From CAVQTK01 sp963716455 (lineage in GTDB: Bacteria; Pseudomonadota; Gammaproteobacteria; Coxiellales; Coxiellaceae), in NCBI GenBank assembly GCA_963716455.1, contig CAVQTK010000010.1, positions 1-64,000 of the forward strand: a DNA stretch of 64,000 nt. Reading direction: 5' to 3'. Below the pieces are notes generated by a model that was given only the letters and a program-made list of their open reading frames with translations, had not been told where the DNA came from and searched no databases. Of the stretch, positions 1 through 8,905 are shown in pieces. Position numbers and translations under genes: made by a program. Each line of letters opens with the position of its first letter. Positions within the stretch are counted from its first letter, which is position 1.

Positions 1-1481
1 TATAACCAAAGAGACAGAACAAGCGATAATTGAACGGATCGAAGCAGATCATGCCGAATGGACAAAAGAAAAAAGAAGGGCCTTCGCCTTGGTCTTGGAA
101 TCGAGCAGGTCGCCAACACCATGAGTTACATTTACGCACAAGCCCACTGTCGAATCGGAGCAGAGAATTGCTATGTGCTCGCTTCCGCTCGCGGCCACGA
201 GCGTTTTGCCCTTGCTGCAGGTATAAAAAATCAGCCCCTAGCCTTTGTCAACGGCAATGGGGCACAAGAAGGCATACGTGTACTTTCTAATAATCAGCTT
301 GAGAACAAGCAAGCCGCAACTGCCGCCTTCAGCTTCATTCCCAATTAATTGGAGTAGACCCTTCAAAGGATACTGCTCACGCTCCGCACTTACGCTTAGG
401 AGCAGGGGTATGGGAAATTTCTAATACTCCGCAATATATGCAATGGCGACTTCCTCACCAAGGGAATCAATTAATCCTGAGCACCCAAACTGTTTTCCAG
501 TTAGATGGAGATAAGCTGACTTACAGAATTAATGATTATGTCAATAATGATGAGCTTCAATTAACGGGAATATACTATGCCAAGCATTATAGAAATGAAT
601 TCATTGGAGATGCAGGAAAACTTTACGACGTTAGAGGCCCGATAGCCAATGAGCTTTTTTCAAGACCACACGCGACAAAGGCTGGCGAGCAATTGCGGCT
701 TTAACTCGAAATCCATGGCAGCGAAAAATAGGAAACAGTCAAGCAAGCTCTAAGGAGCTAGTGAAGGAATGTCGGTCGGAAATAATGTCCCTTTGCCAAC
801 TCCAAATTAATCAAGCCGTAACTACAGTCACAGCATTATTGGAAAAACAGAAAGGACTTATTAAAATACATAGCAATAGTGTTCTTTCAACATCAGAAAT
901 TAGCGGCATAGAAACTCTTCTTCAATCTATAAAGAGTTTGGTTAATAGTAAAAAACGTAAAGGCGCAGAAGAAAAGGTAAGTGACCTAGCAACAGAGTTT
1001 AAAACAGTTCACCAGACTTTAAACAAAACCATAAACTCTTTGCAAAATTCTATTGAAAGACACAATCACCTCAATCACTTATGGGCGAAAAACGGATTTA
1101 GAAAATCTTAAGGAAGCCCTAGTTGGAGCCCAATCGGCAATCGAGAATATTTACTGTGTTCGTTTTGGAACTTCTCTATCTGAACAAGCAACAGTAGCAG
1201 AAGAGTCAAATGTGAGAGGCAGTTCAAGTTCACCAAGCTTGAGCATTAGTATAAGTGCATTGCCGTCGCAAAACTTTATAAGCTCTGGCAACTTAATCAG
1301 CTTGTCCAGCAGTTTTAGTTCCGCAAGCTCGAGGCCAGCACAAGTGCATTGCCATCGCAAAGCTTTATAGTTCAGGGAAAGCTTTAGCAGTAGCAGTAGC
1401 TCCTCCATTACTAGTTCTAGCTCGAGCAGCAGTAGCTCAAGTAGCAGTATTTCTACTTCTATTACTATAGAATCGGTGTAA
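1..1481 (+). pseudogene. Frameshifted large hypothetical gene with serine-rich tail, 5' end outside window
   Basis: Not recognised. Coding-like protein can be followed from the left edge to a stop at 1479-1481, but only by changing frame at least four times (near 60-100, 340, 660, 1080 and 1370). The readable order is a charged N-terminal part, a globular part around 350-660 (contains QLIGVDPSKD and FQLDGDKLTYRINDYV), a coiled-coil-like stretch at 760-1110 rich in Leu, Lys and Glu, and a tail at 1200-1478 that is mostly serine. The tail DNA holds an imperfect direct duplication sharing the stretch AAGTGCATTGCC. A strong hairpin terminator follows directly. Multi-domain architecture near dotA makes a Dot/Icm effector possible, but that is inference. 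The frame changes may be sequencing indels or real decay. Confidence 0.5.
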
Positions 1482-1497
1482 GGTATAAGCCTCAAGA

Positions 1498-1527
1498 AAG
1501 AGCAATCCATTTCGGATTGCTCTTTAT
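1498..1527 (+). terminator. Rho-independent terminator
   Basis: Perfect 12-bp stem AAAGAGCAATCC / GGATTGCTCTTT with a 5-base loop, followed by TATAAAAA. It lies 17 bases after the stop of the serine-rich gene and would end its transcript. Confidence 0.75.
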
Positions 1528-1569
1528 AAAAATCCCCGCGGCAAGCAGCGGCGAATAAATTTTAAATCA
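1528..1569. repeat. Dispersed short repeat CCCCGCGGCAAGC (copy 1)
   Basis: Reads AAATCCCCGCGGCAAGC, then GCGGCGAATAAATTT. Near-identical copies are at about 14154-14202 and 18047-18092, with a diverged one at 34152-34182. Confidence 0.7.
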
Positions 1570-1580
1570 ATCGATAACCC

Positions 1581-1683
1581 GTCATTGCGACCCCGAGCGC
1601 GAGCGAGGGGAAGCAATTCAGTCTGATGTGGGTTTTGCAAGAAGTCTATTGTACTAGATTGCTTCGCTGGCGCTCGCAATGAC
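1581..1683. repeat. Palindromic dispersed repeat, GTCATTGCGA family (copy 1)
   Basis: Starts GTCATTGCGACCCCGAGCG and ends GCGCTCGCAATGAC, so the ends are inverted copies of each other. A second full copy lies at 13105-13208, and partial left ends occur near 14098 and 18109. The middle contains GCAAGAAGTCTATTG, which resembles the end of the TA-flanked element described elsewhere, so elements may be nested. Confidence 0.75.
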
Positions 1684-1861
1684 TAATAAAGGATCTGATA
1701 TGATTTATTTAATCAGAAAAAATCTAGGAGCTTTTAGCGACGCGGCAACCTTAGTCTTTCGATCTGGCTCGCGATGAAGAGGCTGGCGATCACTATTATG
1801 TTTGGTTAGAAGTTGACTTACCCACAATGCCATTGCTTTACTTTGCCTTACCGCGGTAATG

Positions 1862-1911
1862 AAAAACTCCTCAAACAGAATATTTTATGCTATCCGTTAG
1901 AGGAGTTTTTG
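1862..1911. terminator. Bidirectional terminator hairpin
   Basis: Stem AAAACTCCTC / GAGGAGTTTTT around a loop of about 27 bases. T-runs are available on both strands. It sits between the serine-rich gene (plus strand) and the effector-like gene ending at 1960 (minus strand), and probably serves the minus-strand gene. Confidence 0.6.
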
Positions 1912-1959
1912 TTGCAATTAATTCCAGACCAATCTCTCACGCCATTTACTGAGGTTTAA

Positions 1960-4518
1960 TTATCTTACAGGTCTAGGCCCAAAGGCTGGTGGATGGGTTT
2001 GCGCCACCTGTAATTGCCTTTCATGCTTCTCAGCAATTTCGGTGAATAAATTTTTAACTTCATTCATGCTCAAGCCTTTAACAGAAAAACGAATCTTGCC
2101 ATTTGCAGTTTTATGAGCTGGAGGCAGACCTTTATCCCTCAAAATACGATTAATTACATCTAGATTTTTGGGACCACATGCATCTAACCGCTCCAAATCG
2201 GGCGAAAATCAAGATATTTTTCATCACTGCGCAGATTAATTTGTTGACCCCCAAGGGTATGTAATTTAACTTGATGGGGCGGATTACTGTTAAATTCAAC
2301 TCCCAACTCATCTTCTTCGACCGCATCCAATACCCCCCCAGAGGCCCATTAATTTTTTCAAATTTTTTGGCTTGACTTAGCTGACCTTCAATCTGTTGAA
2401 TTTGCTGAGGACTATAGGTTCCATTCTGTAATGGAGGGACAGCCAGCGGTGGTTTAACAGGTAACGGCAAATTATTAGTAACTGCGTTGCGGTATGCACG
2501 CATATAATTCAATTGTATTTGCAGTGGATTTACTTTTGCCTGACGCTTATTCCAAGCAGACATTAGTTTGGAGGTTTCACGCTGATTATAATCATAAAGA
2601 TTTTTATGCGCATCGCGAAGATTATTTGGAAAAACAGGGATCACGCCTCCTAATCCTCCTCCTGCTGCGACCCGAGCCGCAGTATATTTAGCCTTAAATT
2701 CTGCAGGCGAGAGCTTTGCCAGTGCTTCTACGGTTTGATTTATTTCTTTTGATTCTAGTGCGTTTCCTGCAGCAAGAATACCGACAGGAAGAGGAGCTAA
2801 TCCAAGCTCTGTGCGAAGATAAACAAGTCTTTGATTATCGGCACCATGAAATGCTTTTACTACCCTATGTAACTCATTATAAAAAGGTTTTCCAAAATTA
2901 GAGGCGCCATCAAGCGCAGCATCTAAGTGTCCAACCGGTACCAGAGCATTTAGCATTCTTTCTCGCATTAAAGGTTTTATTGCCCTTTGGACTGCCAATC
3001 TATGTTGATCGCCAGCTGGATTTGCATAACCCCCAGCAATATCTGCAGTTGCTGCGTCTGCTGCTTTATTTAATATGTCTCTTACTGCTGCAGGTTCCAT
3101 TATTGCTAATTTATCTACAATGATTTGTATTTCCTGAGCGGTCAACGGGCACGTTGGTCCAACTCCACCCCCAGCGACAACAGGGTCTAGACCTAATTGC
3201 TGTCTAAGACTATTATATGCAGCAGCAATACTGCGTCTGGGTTCAGTGGCGGGGCAAGAGGATTCAAGACTGGTAGAGGTTGCAACGCCACCAAAAGTGC
3301 TGCTCTCATTGGGCCAGGGGGAACAGCAGGACCACCACCTACTACTCCTGGAAGCGCAGGAGGTACGCCTGCAGCCAGGCCTGCTCGTATATTTACATCT
3401 ATTTGAGCAAATGAAGCATTGGGAACTGTAATAGAGTTATTAGAAAAAGGCTTTTTCAGATTAGAGTTGAGTTGATGATAATTAATAGCACGTAACCCCC
3501 ATCCGTTAAGTGCTGCTCCACCTGCTGCTGTTACTACAGCATGAAAAGATCCAGCAGCAACTCCATCAGGCAATTGAGCTAATGCTTTGGCTAAATTTTC
3601 TTTTTCAGCTATAGTGGGAGCACCTGGGTTTACAAAAGCCCCTATCGCCAGGATTGCACCGCCAAGTGCATTATGTTGTACTCGTAATTGCACAAGTCGA
3701 GCAGGAGTTAATTTATATATTTCATTATAAAAAGAATTTTTAGGATCCTGCAGCATTTGATGATAGTCTTCAATTTTTGGACGATCACCTACTAAGGGAT
3801 TTACTGCATTTACTGCATCTAGCGCTTCGGCTAAAGATATTGGTTTCCACCGAGCTTTTCCCCGCCGCTCAACAGGTAATTCAGCATAAGCTTTAACTGT
3901 TTCGGCAATTTCTGCTTCGGTTGGAATATTGTGAACGCCTCCAAGTGGTGGCGGCGTGCCAACTGCATCATCCAAATCTAATGCTTGACGTAAATTATTT
4001 AAATTATCCAAATCAGTATTAGGATTACCACCCACACCCGCAGCAGTTAATAACGCCTCACGAAAAGCTAAAAAGGTCGATTCTTCAGTCGATAATTGGG
4101 AAATTAATTCTGCAGCGATAATTTCTTCAACCTGTTCGCGGCGCTCGACGGTGCTAAGTCCCTCTTTGGACTCCAAATGTTCGATAACAGAAAAATAAAT
4201 TGCTTGAATAATTTCTTTAGGCTCTAAAAATAATTCCTTGGGATGGGACCAAAAGCAGCGTTCGCGAACTTTATTTAATGATTCCCGTATTGAACCCTCT
4301 GACATAGCTTGTCTGGCCAAATGGCGCACTCGCATATCATCAGTTAATGCAGTCCCACCACCACCAGCCAAAGGCTGCACTGGCGTTGGTTGAGCTAAGC
4401 CATGGATAGGAATATCATCAAACTTTTGGTCTCGTGGCCTGCCTTTAATCTCATTGTAAATTTGTGAACGAACACCCTGGTTTAATATGCCATATGTTTC
4501 AAAAAAACGTCTACTCAT
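1960..4518 (-). CDS. Large frameshifted hypothetical protein with internal duplication, effector candidate
   Basis: Not recognised. One protein of roughly 850 residues, now split over three frames by indels near 3230, near 2340 (in a run of seven C) and near 2190. The start ATG at 4518 has a good ribosome binding site (AGGAG, 5 bases upstream). Residues after about 130 are Ala/Pro/Gly-rich and helical. A module starting SFYNEIYKLTPARLVQLR recurs later as PFYNELHRVVKAFHGADN. Each copy runs through an Asn-Ala-Leu-rich helix into a Tyr-Asn/His-Tyr-Gln element, so a 100-residue unit is duplicated. The C-terminal part reads DACGPKNLDVINRILRDKG and ends GPRPVR. It has no signal peptide or membrane segment. 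It lies on the same strand as dotA, starting about 95 bases beyond the dotA stop. A Dot/Icm effector is a reasonable guess only. Confidence 0.6.
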
Positions 4519-4613
4519 CGATACTCCTCTTTATTTTCAAATTATTTTAACCTGATTAGCTTAAATAAAGCTTAAATTCTTTATAAATGTTTCAAAAAGC
4601 AAAGCTGATGCTT

Positions 4614-7055
4614 TTACATTTCTATGTCACCAGCAGCCATTCCGCCTCGCTTTTTACCCGCTGCCGCAGCACCTTTACTAGAAGCTGCAGCCATGGATTT
4701 AGCGCCGCTGGACATGGAACCGTGCATTTTTTCTGCCATTTGTGCAGCGGAAGATTGCTCGTTGGGGATACCAATCCATTTACCCACATAATCGGGTAAG
4801 CGATAAATTAAACTGTAACAATGAGTGGTAACAACGTATACCATGCCGGCAAAAATGGCTAAAAATAACGGAAACACCAATAACGACATCACTAAGCCCA
4901 CAGGACTAGTAGACTGAAGAAGCACATTCGCCGTAGCTTGCGCTGCAGCAGTTAAAACACTGCCAGAAGCCGCACCATTAATCGGCATTACTGCATAGAA
5001 CAAGTCCTGGACAAATCCAGAGTAAGTGTAAACCATAATTCGCAGCGAAACATAAGATAATATCATGGAGGCGATTAAACCAATAACCATTAACGCTGGC
5101 CGCATAAAAACGCCCAATAACAACATCGTGGCTTGTTTCGCGCTACCGAGAAAATCATGTCCTTCAGGATGGGTGATGCCTAATGCCACTAGTGGCGCCG
5201 CCACCATTGCCTCTATAACCAAAATTAACCAGCCAATCACACCAAAAGTGTAAATCATATACGGATATAGTGGTAAATAATAACTTAACATCACCCCGGT
5301 AGCTAAAAAGGCTGCCGCTGCGGCCATCAACATGGGTTGAATCCAGCGTAAAACTGTATCCATAGTTGGACCAATAGGATTTTGTCCACGGCAAATGTTA
5401 GCACCTAGAAGAAGAGGAACAAGATATACAATTATCCCGATCCAAATATAACCGGCAATACTAATGCAACCCTGTCCTACTTTATGTAAAAATAAAATAG
5501 GATCCGGTCCCATTCCAAATGGGCCCGCATTGGTACTGAATAACATAATTATCCGGCCTACCTCAACCAGAAGCCCTCCAATCGGTCCCGCTAACCAGGC
5601 AAGGCTACCACCCACCAACATTGCCATATTCGCTCCTGCACTGGCTCCCGGGCCATATGCACCACCGGTATCACCTTTACCTGAAGTGTTGCTAAATACG
5701 CCTATACTACTTACGGCCTTAGGGATATAGGTACTTCGCGTAGCACTCAGTAAATCGTTAATAACAGGGCTATTCCCTTGTCTGTTCACCATATTGTTGG
5801 GTAAATAAGCCCCCGGCTTTTGTTTATAAGTTTGATCAAACGCTGCTTCTACGCGAGATAAATCCCAATAATAGCGCCCTGCACTTAACCAGCCTTCTTG
5901 TTTAGCAGCTTCATGGAATCGGAGAACATTATTTTGCTCTATTCCTCCAGAACCACCTTTTTTCTCCTGTCTACTTAATGGCAAAATTAAATTGGAGTAA
6001 TTAACAGCCGCGCTAAACATGGCTTCAATCATGTAAGGCTCGACTTCGGTTGTATCGGCATTACTACACTCACTAGCAGTTTTACCGTCATTGGAGGGAT
6101 GGGCACAAACATAGCGTTGCGCTGCGGGTAATAAATCAAAGACAACCTGGCGAATGGCTAAACGGGAAAATCCACAAGAAGTGTTGTCATTACCACTACC
6201 GCATTCGCTTACACTCGCGCCAGACATGCTATTCCAATACACATAGCCACAACCTTCATTGTCGGTATTGCTGCTAGGAAATTGAAATTTATAGTTGCCA
6301 TTATCTTCGATCACACTCAAGGCCTTACCGGCACTATTGGTGTTGTACAAGCCTGAACTAGAGTTAGAATTATCACCTCTATTTTGGGTGTCGATGGATT
6401 TTTGAATCATGCAGGCTTCAGCTGCCAGAATGGTTTGCGCCATGCCCTGGCTTGATGCATTACTCGGATCGCCGAGGATTTTATGGGCATCGTCTTGAGT
6501 GAGAACGCTCTCATTTCTGCCGGTCACATGAGGCGTACTTGCACCGGTTTGCTCCGGTCGACGCCATAAAGATCCACCCGCCTTCATATAATCTAAGCCA
6601 TATTCCCATACTTGATTGGCCAGCTTGACCCCTTGCACCACCACTTGCATGACTATACCCTGTAAAACCGTATATCCGGTTGAGGGGCTTGGAATCAGTA
6701 AGCCAAATCCTAAGGCAACACGTAAAAAGATTAACGCCACTTTATTATCTTGACTCATAAACGAGCCTTGAGTGGCAGATTTAAATACAATAGTTAATAC
6801 TGAAAAGCCTAGCCAGCAACCTGCCACAACTAAAAGCCCAATATTAAATTGATAAAGCAGCTTACCTAGCATCTGCCCTGAAGTACCGGTAAGCACCCCA
6901 CTAACGGTACCAAACACCTGTGATAAATAGGCTATTGATAAGTCGGTTTTATTAGCGACGGCCTCACTATAGATAGTAGGACTCGAGGCATTGTTTGCAG
7001 CGAAGGCTGCACCTGAAAATAAAAGCAGTAAGAGAAGCGACCACCATTTTTTCAT
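4614..7055 (-). CDS. dotA: DotA, inner-membrane protein of the Dot/Icm type IVB secretion system
   Basis: DotA is a polytopic inner-membrane component of the Dot/Icm machine and is required for intracellular growth in Legionella and Coxiella. The 813-residue product has a clear signal peptide (residues 1-19, MKKWWSLLLLLLFSGAAFA). It then has a membrane segment pair near 70-125, a large periplasmic domain rich in Asn, Ser and Cys (about 150-430), and a cluster of membrane segments from about 475 to 760. The C-terminal tail is Ala/Lys/Met-rich (KSMAAASSKGAAAAGKKRGG). Its length is somewhat below Legionella DotA (about 1050). The start ATG overlaps the stop of icmV by one base (TAATG), so the two are translationally coupled, as in Legionella region I. 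Intact. Confidence 0.93.
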   Translation of the reverse strand: MKKWWSLLLLLLFSGAAFAANNASSPTIYSEAVANKTDLSIAYLSQVFGTVSGVLTGTSGQMLGKLLYQFNIGLLVVAGCWLGFSVLTIVFKSATQGSFMSQDNKVALIFLRVALGFGLLIPSPSTGYTVLQGIVMQVVVQGVKLANQVWEYGLDYMKAGGSLWRRPEQTGASTPHVTGRNESVLTQDDAHKILGDPSNASSQGMAQTILAAEACMIQKSIDTQNRGDNSNSSSGLYNTNSAGKALSVIEDNGNYKFQFPSSNTDNEGCGYVYWNSMSGASVSECGSGNDNTSCGFSRLAIRQVVFDLLPAAQRYVCAHPSNDGKTASECSNADTTEVEPYMIEAMFSAAVNYSNLILPLSRQEKKGGSGGIEQNNVLRFHEAAKQEGWLSAGRYYWDLSRVEAAFDQTYKQKPGAYLPNNMVNRQGNSPVINDLLSATRSTYIPKAVSSIGVFSNTSGKGDTGGAYGPGASAGANMAMLVGGSLAWLAGPIGGLLVEVGRIIMLFSTNAGPFGMGPDPILFLHKVGQGCISIAGYIWIGIIVYLVPLLLGANICRGQNPIGPTMDTVLRWIQPMLMAAAAAFLATGVMLSYYLPLYPYMIYTFGVIGWLILVIEAMVAAPLVALGITHPEGHDFLGSAKQATMLLLGVFMRPALMVIGLIASMILSYVSLRIMVYTYSGFVQDLFYAVMPINGAASGSVLTAAAQATANVLLQSTSPVGLVMSLLVFPLFLAIFAGMVYVVTTHCYSLIYRLPDYVGKWIGIPNEQSSAAQMAEKMHGSMSSGAKSMAAASSKGAAAAGKKRGGMAAGDIEM

Positions 7056-7531
7056 TAAGCTTTCCTCGAAGATTTAGGATTAAGTAGATGGCGGTACCAT
7101 TGTTGAAAGGTGCAACCTAATCGACGTTGGCGCATTTGGAAAATATTAAAATGTTCGCGAAAACTATAAGCCAATAGCAATAAAGTGAGCATTAAACACA
7201 CAAAACTGGATAAGTATTTACCTGCCATTATTAGATAGAGCATATATAGAGCGGTAGGGACGGCAAGCCCTAAACAAAATAACAAAATTTGTTGACTGCT
7301 ACGAATGCGTTTTTGTAAATCCGCCTCAGTTAAACCTAAGCGACGGATACACTGAGCAAACGTCTCCTTTAGAGGGACGGCTGAGCTGGAAGGAGGAGGA
7401 CTATTTTTAAATACATTTACCGCAAGGTCTTTTACCAAGCGTGAACTGCCCTTAATTTCGGATAAACCTGCCCATTGACGAAGATCCCATCCGCTTAATA
7501 TGCCTTTTTTCACGACTTTTTTAAAACCCAT
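7055..7531 (-). CDS. icmV: IcmV, Dot/Icm secretion protein
   Basis: IcmV is a small inner-membrane protein of the Dot/Icm system, always paired with dotA. The 158 residues have a basic N-terminus (MGFKKVVKKGILSGWDLRQW) and a conserved helical stretch with CIRRLGLTEADLQKR near 61-75. Two membrane segments follow at about 82-101 and 107-123, then a short basic tail. Length matches Legionella IcmV (about 150). It is the first gene of the icmV-dotA unit and divergent from icmW, the same arrangement as in Legionella region I and Coxiella. Confidence 0.9.
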   Translation of the reverse strand: MGFKKVVKKGILSGWDLRQWAGLSEIKGSSRLVKDLAVNVFKNSPPPSSSAVPLKETFAQCIRRLGLTEADLQKRIRSSQQILLFCLGLAVPTALYMLYLIMAGKYLSSFVCLMLTLLLLAYSFREHFNIFQMRQRRLGCTFQQWYRHLLNPKSSRKA

Positions 7532-7891
7532 GTTGTACGCCTCTTGTTATAATGGACAAATAGTTATATGTATATACTTTGTCAATAAGTGCTATCTTAA
7601 CAGGTCAACCTTAAGAGAGACTTAAAGAAGTCCATTAGCAACTTGTTTGCCCGTAACAGATCACGCGAAGGAGCAGGACATGTGAACGTTCAGCTGTTAG
7701 ACAAGTTTGAAAGAAAAATTGACGAAAAAGCAGAGAATACACGTAGTATTTGAGCATTTTGAGGAAATTTTTCATTCAAAATTGGCGACAGATGGACGTC
7801 CCAAACTACAGAGTTGTTGCGCTGGCTCTTAATGTTCCGTTAAGGTTACACAGTTAAACTATTACTTAAACGTACAGATAAGGAGCAAACA
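7532..7891. other. Divergent icmV/icmW regulatory spacer
   Basis: A 360-base gene-free stretch. On the minus strand a TTGACA hexamer (7585-7580) could serve icmV, though the best -10 match at 17-base spacing (TATTTG) is poor. On the plus strand 7681-7750 reads as a short open stretch beginning VNVQLLDKFERKIDEKAENT that soon stops. It may be the relic of a gene but cannot be assigned. The icmW ribosome binding site (AAGGAGC) is at the right edge. Confidence 0.45.
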
Positions 7892-8344
7892 ATGCCTGAT
7901 TTAAGTCATTCCGCCGTCCATCAATTTTGGCGTAATTACCAGGACCCAACGATTTATCGGATTATTTCTTTTATGGAAGGGGTGGAAGATTGGACCAGCG
8001 ATGGGGATCCCGAATTGGAAGAGGGGCTTAAAGCGTTAGGCAAGACCTTAGATAACATTGAAAATGTTGAATTACAGCAAGAGTCGCTAATTGTCGATCT
8101 GGTTACTCATATTAAAACCGGACGGGGACTGCGTCTACTAATGTGTTTAGATAACGCTTCTCCAGGAGCAGCGGCGAAAGTGCTGATGTATGCGGAAGAG
8201 AATACTCAATCCGAAGAAGATAATCCGGGAATTTTTCTACGCCGCAATATTGTATTTGAACGGTTACGGTTATTAAGCCGGGTTTTTGCCCCGGATCGTT
8301 TAAAATTAATTTTAAAAGCATTAGAGGATCGTGATTATGCATAA
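7892..8344 (+). CDS. icmW: IcmW, Dot/Icm effector chaperone
   Basis: IcmW is a cytosolic chaperone that works with IcmS to deliver a subset of effectors to the type IVB coupling complex. The 150-residue product matches the family length (Legionella 151). It shows the conserved N-terminus with FWRNYQDPTIYRIISFMEGVE (residues 11-31), acidic low pI character, and the conserved end FERLRLLSRVFAPDRL. There is no signal or membrane segment. The start ATG is preceded by AAGGAG at 7 bases. The stop overlaps the next small gene by 8 bases, indicating an icmW-x-icmX operon. Confidence 0.95.
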   Translation: MPDLSHSAVHQFWRNYQDPTIYRIISFMEGVEDWTSDGDPELEEGLKALGKTLDNIENVELQQESLIVDLVTHIKTGRGLRLLMCLDNASPGAAAKVLMYAEENTQSEEDNPGIFLRRNIVFERLRLLSRVFAPDRLKLILKALEDRDYA

Positions 8345-8881
8345 AAGATCGGTTTCTTTTTTGGCAATAAGCTCGGGGTTAGGCCTCATGAGCTTGAATC
8401 ATTATGCGCTAGCAGCAGAGCTCAATGCTGTGCTGCCTACCAATGATTCTGCCGGTTGCACTGCCTTAATTAAGCGAGGTGATGCCGACCTACCGTCACC
8501 GACCAGTAATTTAACTGGATTACAAAGCTGCCTGAGCTCCTGCGATCAAATGTATCGTAGCTTAGGAGATCAGGGCCGGTTGCGTGATATGCTGCAAGGG
8601 GTAAGTTATTGCCGTAAGACGCTAAATAATTTGTATTTTGCCAGCATATATAAAAGCAATCGCGATAAGTTGATCGAAGAATCTCAGCAACAGCAACAGA
8701 CTAACCCTGCCGATAACCCTATGTCGGTATTTGAAAAACTAAATGCGCTAATAAGACAGAAAGCGGAGCCGCAGAATCAGAGAGCCAAGCTCAAGAGCCC
8801 ACGCCTACTAATTCGGCGCCTCCAACTAATAACAACTCAAACACAAATAAAAACGATACTACAGACGTCAACTGGTTTTAA
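8337..8881 (+). CDS. Small secreted cysteine-containing protein between icmW and icmX, frameshifted near its end
   Basis: Not recognised. From ATG 8337 (inside the end of icmW, with AGAGG upstream) the product has an N-terminal signal peptide (MHKRSVSFLAISSGLGL, cleavage after about residue 24). The secreted part carries four cysteines in SAGCTALIKRG, LQSCLSSCDQM and VSYCRKTLNNL. After about residue 135 the frame must shift near 8742. The shifted frame gives a low-complexity Asn/Thr/Pro tail ending DVNWF at 8881, much more protein-like than the unshifted frame. Its position inside the icmW-icmX operon suggests a periplasmic role alongside the secretion apparatus, perhaps with IcmX. That is inference from context only. 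Confidence 0.65.
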
Positions 8882-8905
8882 CAACGAGAAACGAGAAAAC
8901 ATAAT

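Larger units (their letters stand above)
1482..1959. other. Gene-free spacer built of terminators and dispersed repeats
   Basis: This stretch between two convergent genes holds the hairpin at 1498-1527, a copy of the CCCCGCGGCAAGC repeat (about 1528-1569), a 103-bp palindromic element (1581-1683) and a second hairpin (1862-1911). A short open stretch from the ATG at 1699 (MIYLIRKNLGAF) stops after about 25 codons and has no support as a gene. Confidence 0.6.

Noticed and set aside
1151..1510. Minus-strand leucine-rich reading frame of 119 codons
   Set aside because: It is the antisense of the serine-rich tail (AGC/AGT codons read as GCT/ACT and Leu codons in reverse) and has no start signal.
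3197..3431. Plus-strand Gly/Ala-rich reading frames opposite the effector-like gene
   Set aside because: Shadows of the minus-strand gene; no ribosome binding site and no family features.
7681..7860. Possible transposase or regulator remnant upstream of icmW
   Set aside because: Only about 20-40 protein-like residues in two frames; too short to assign.
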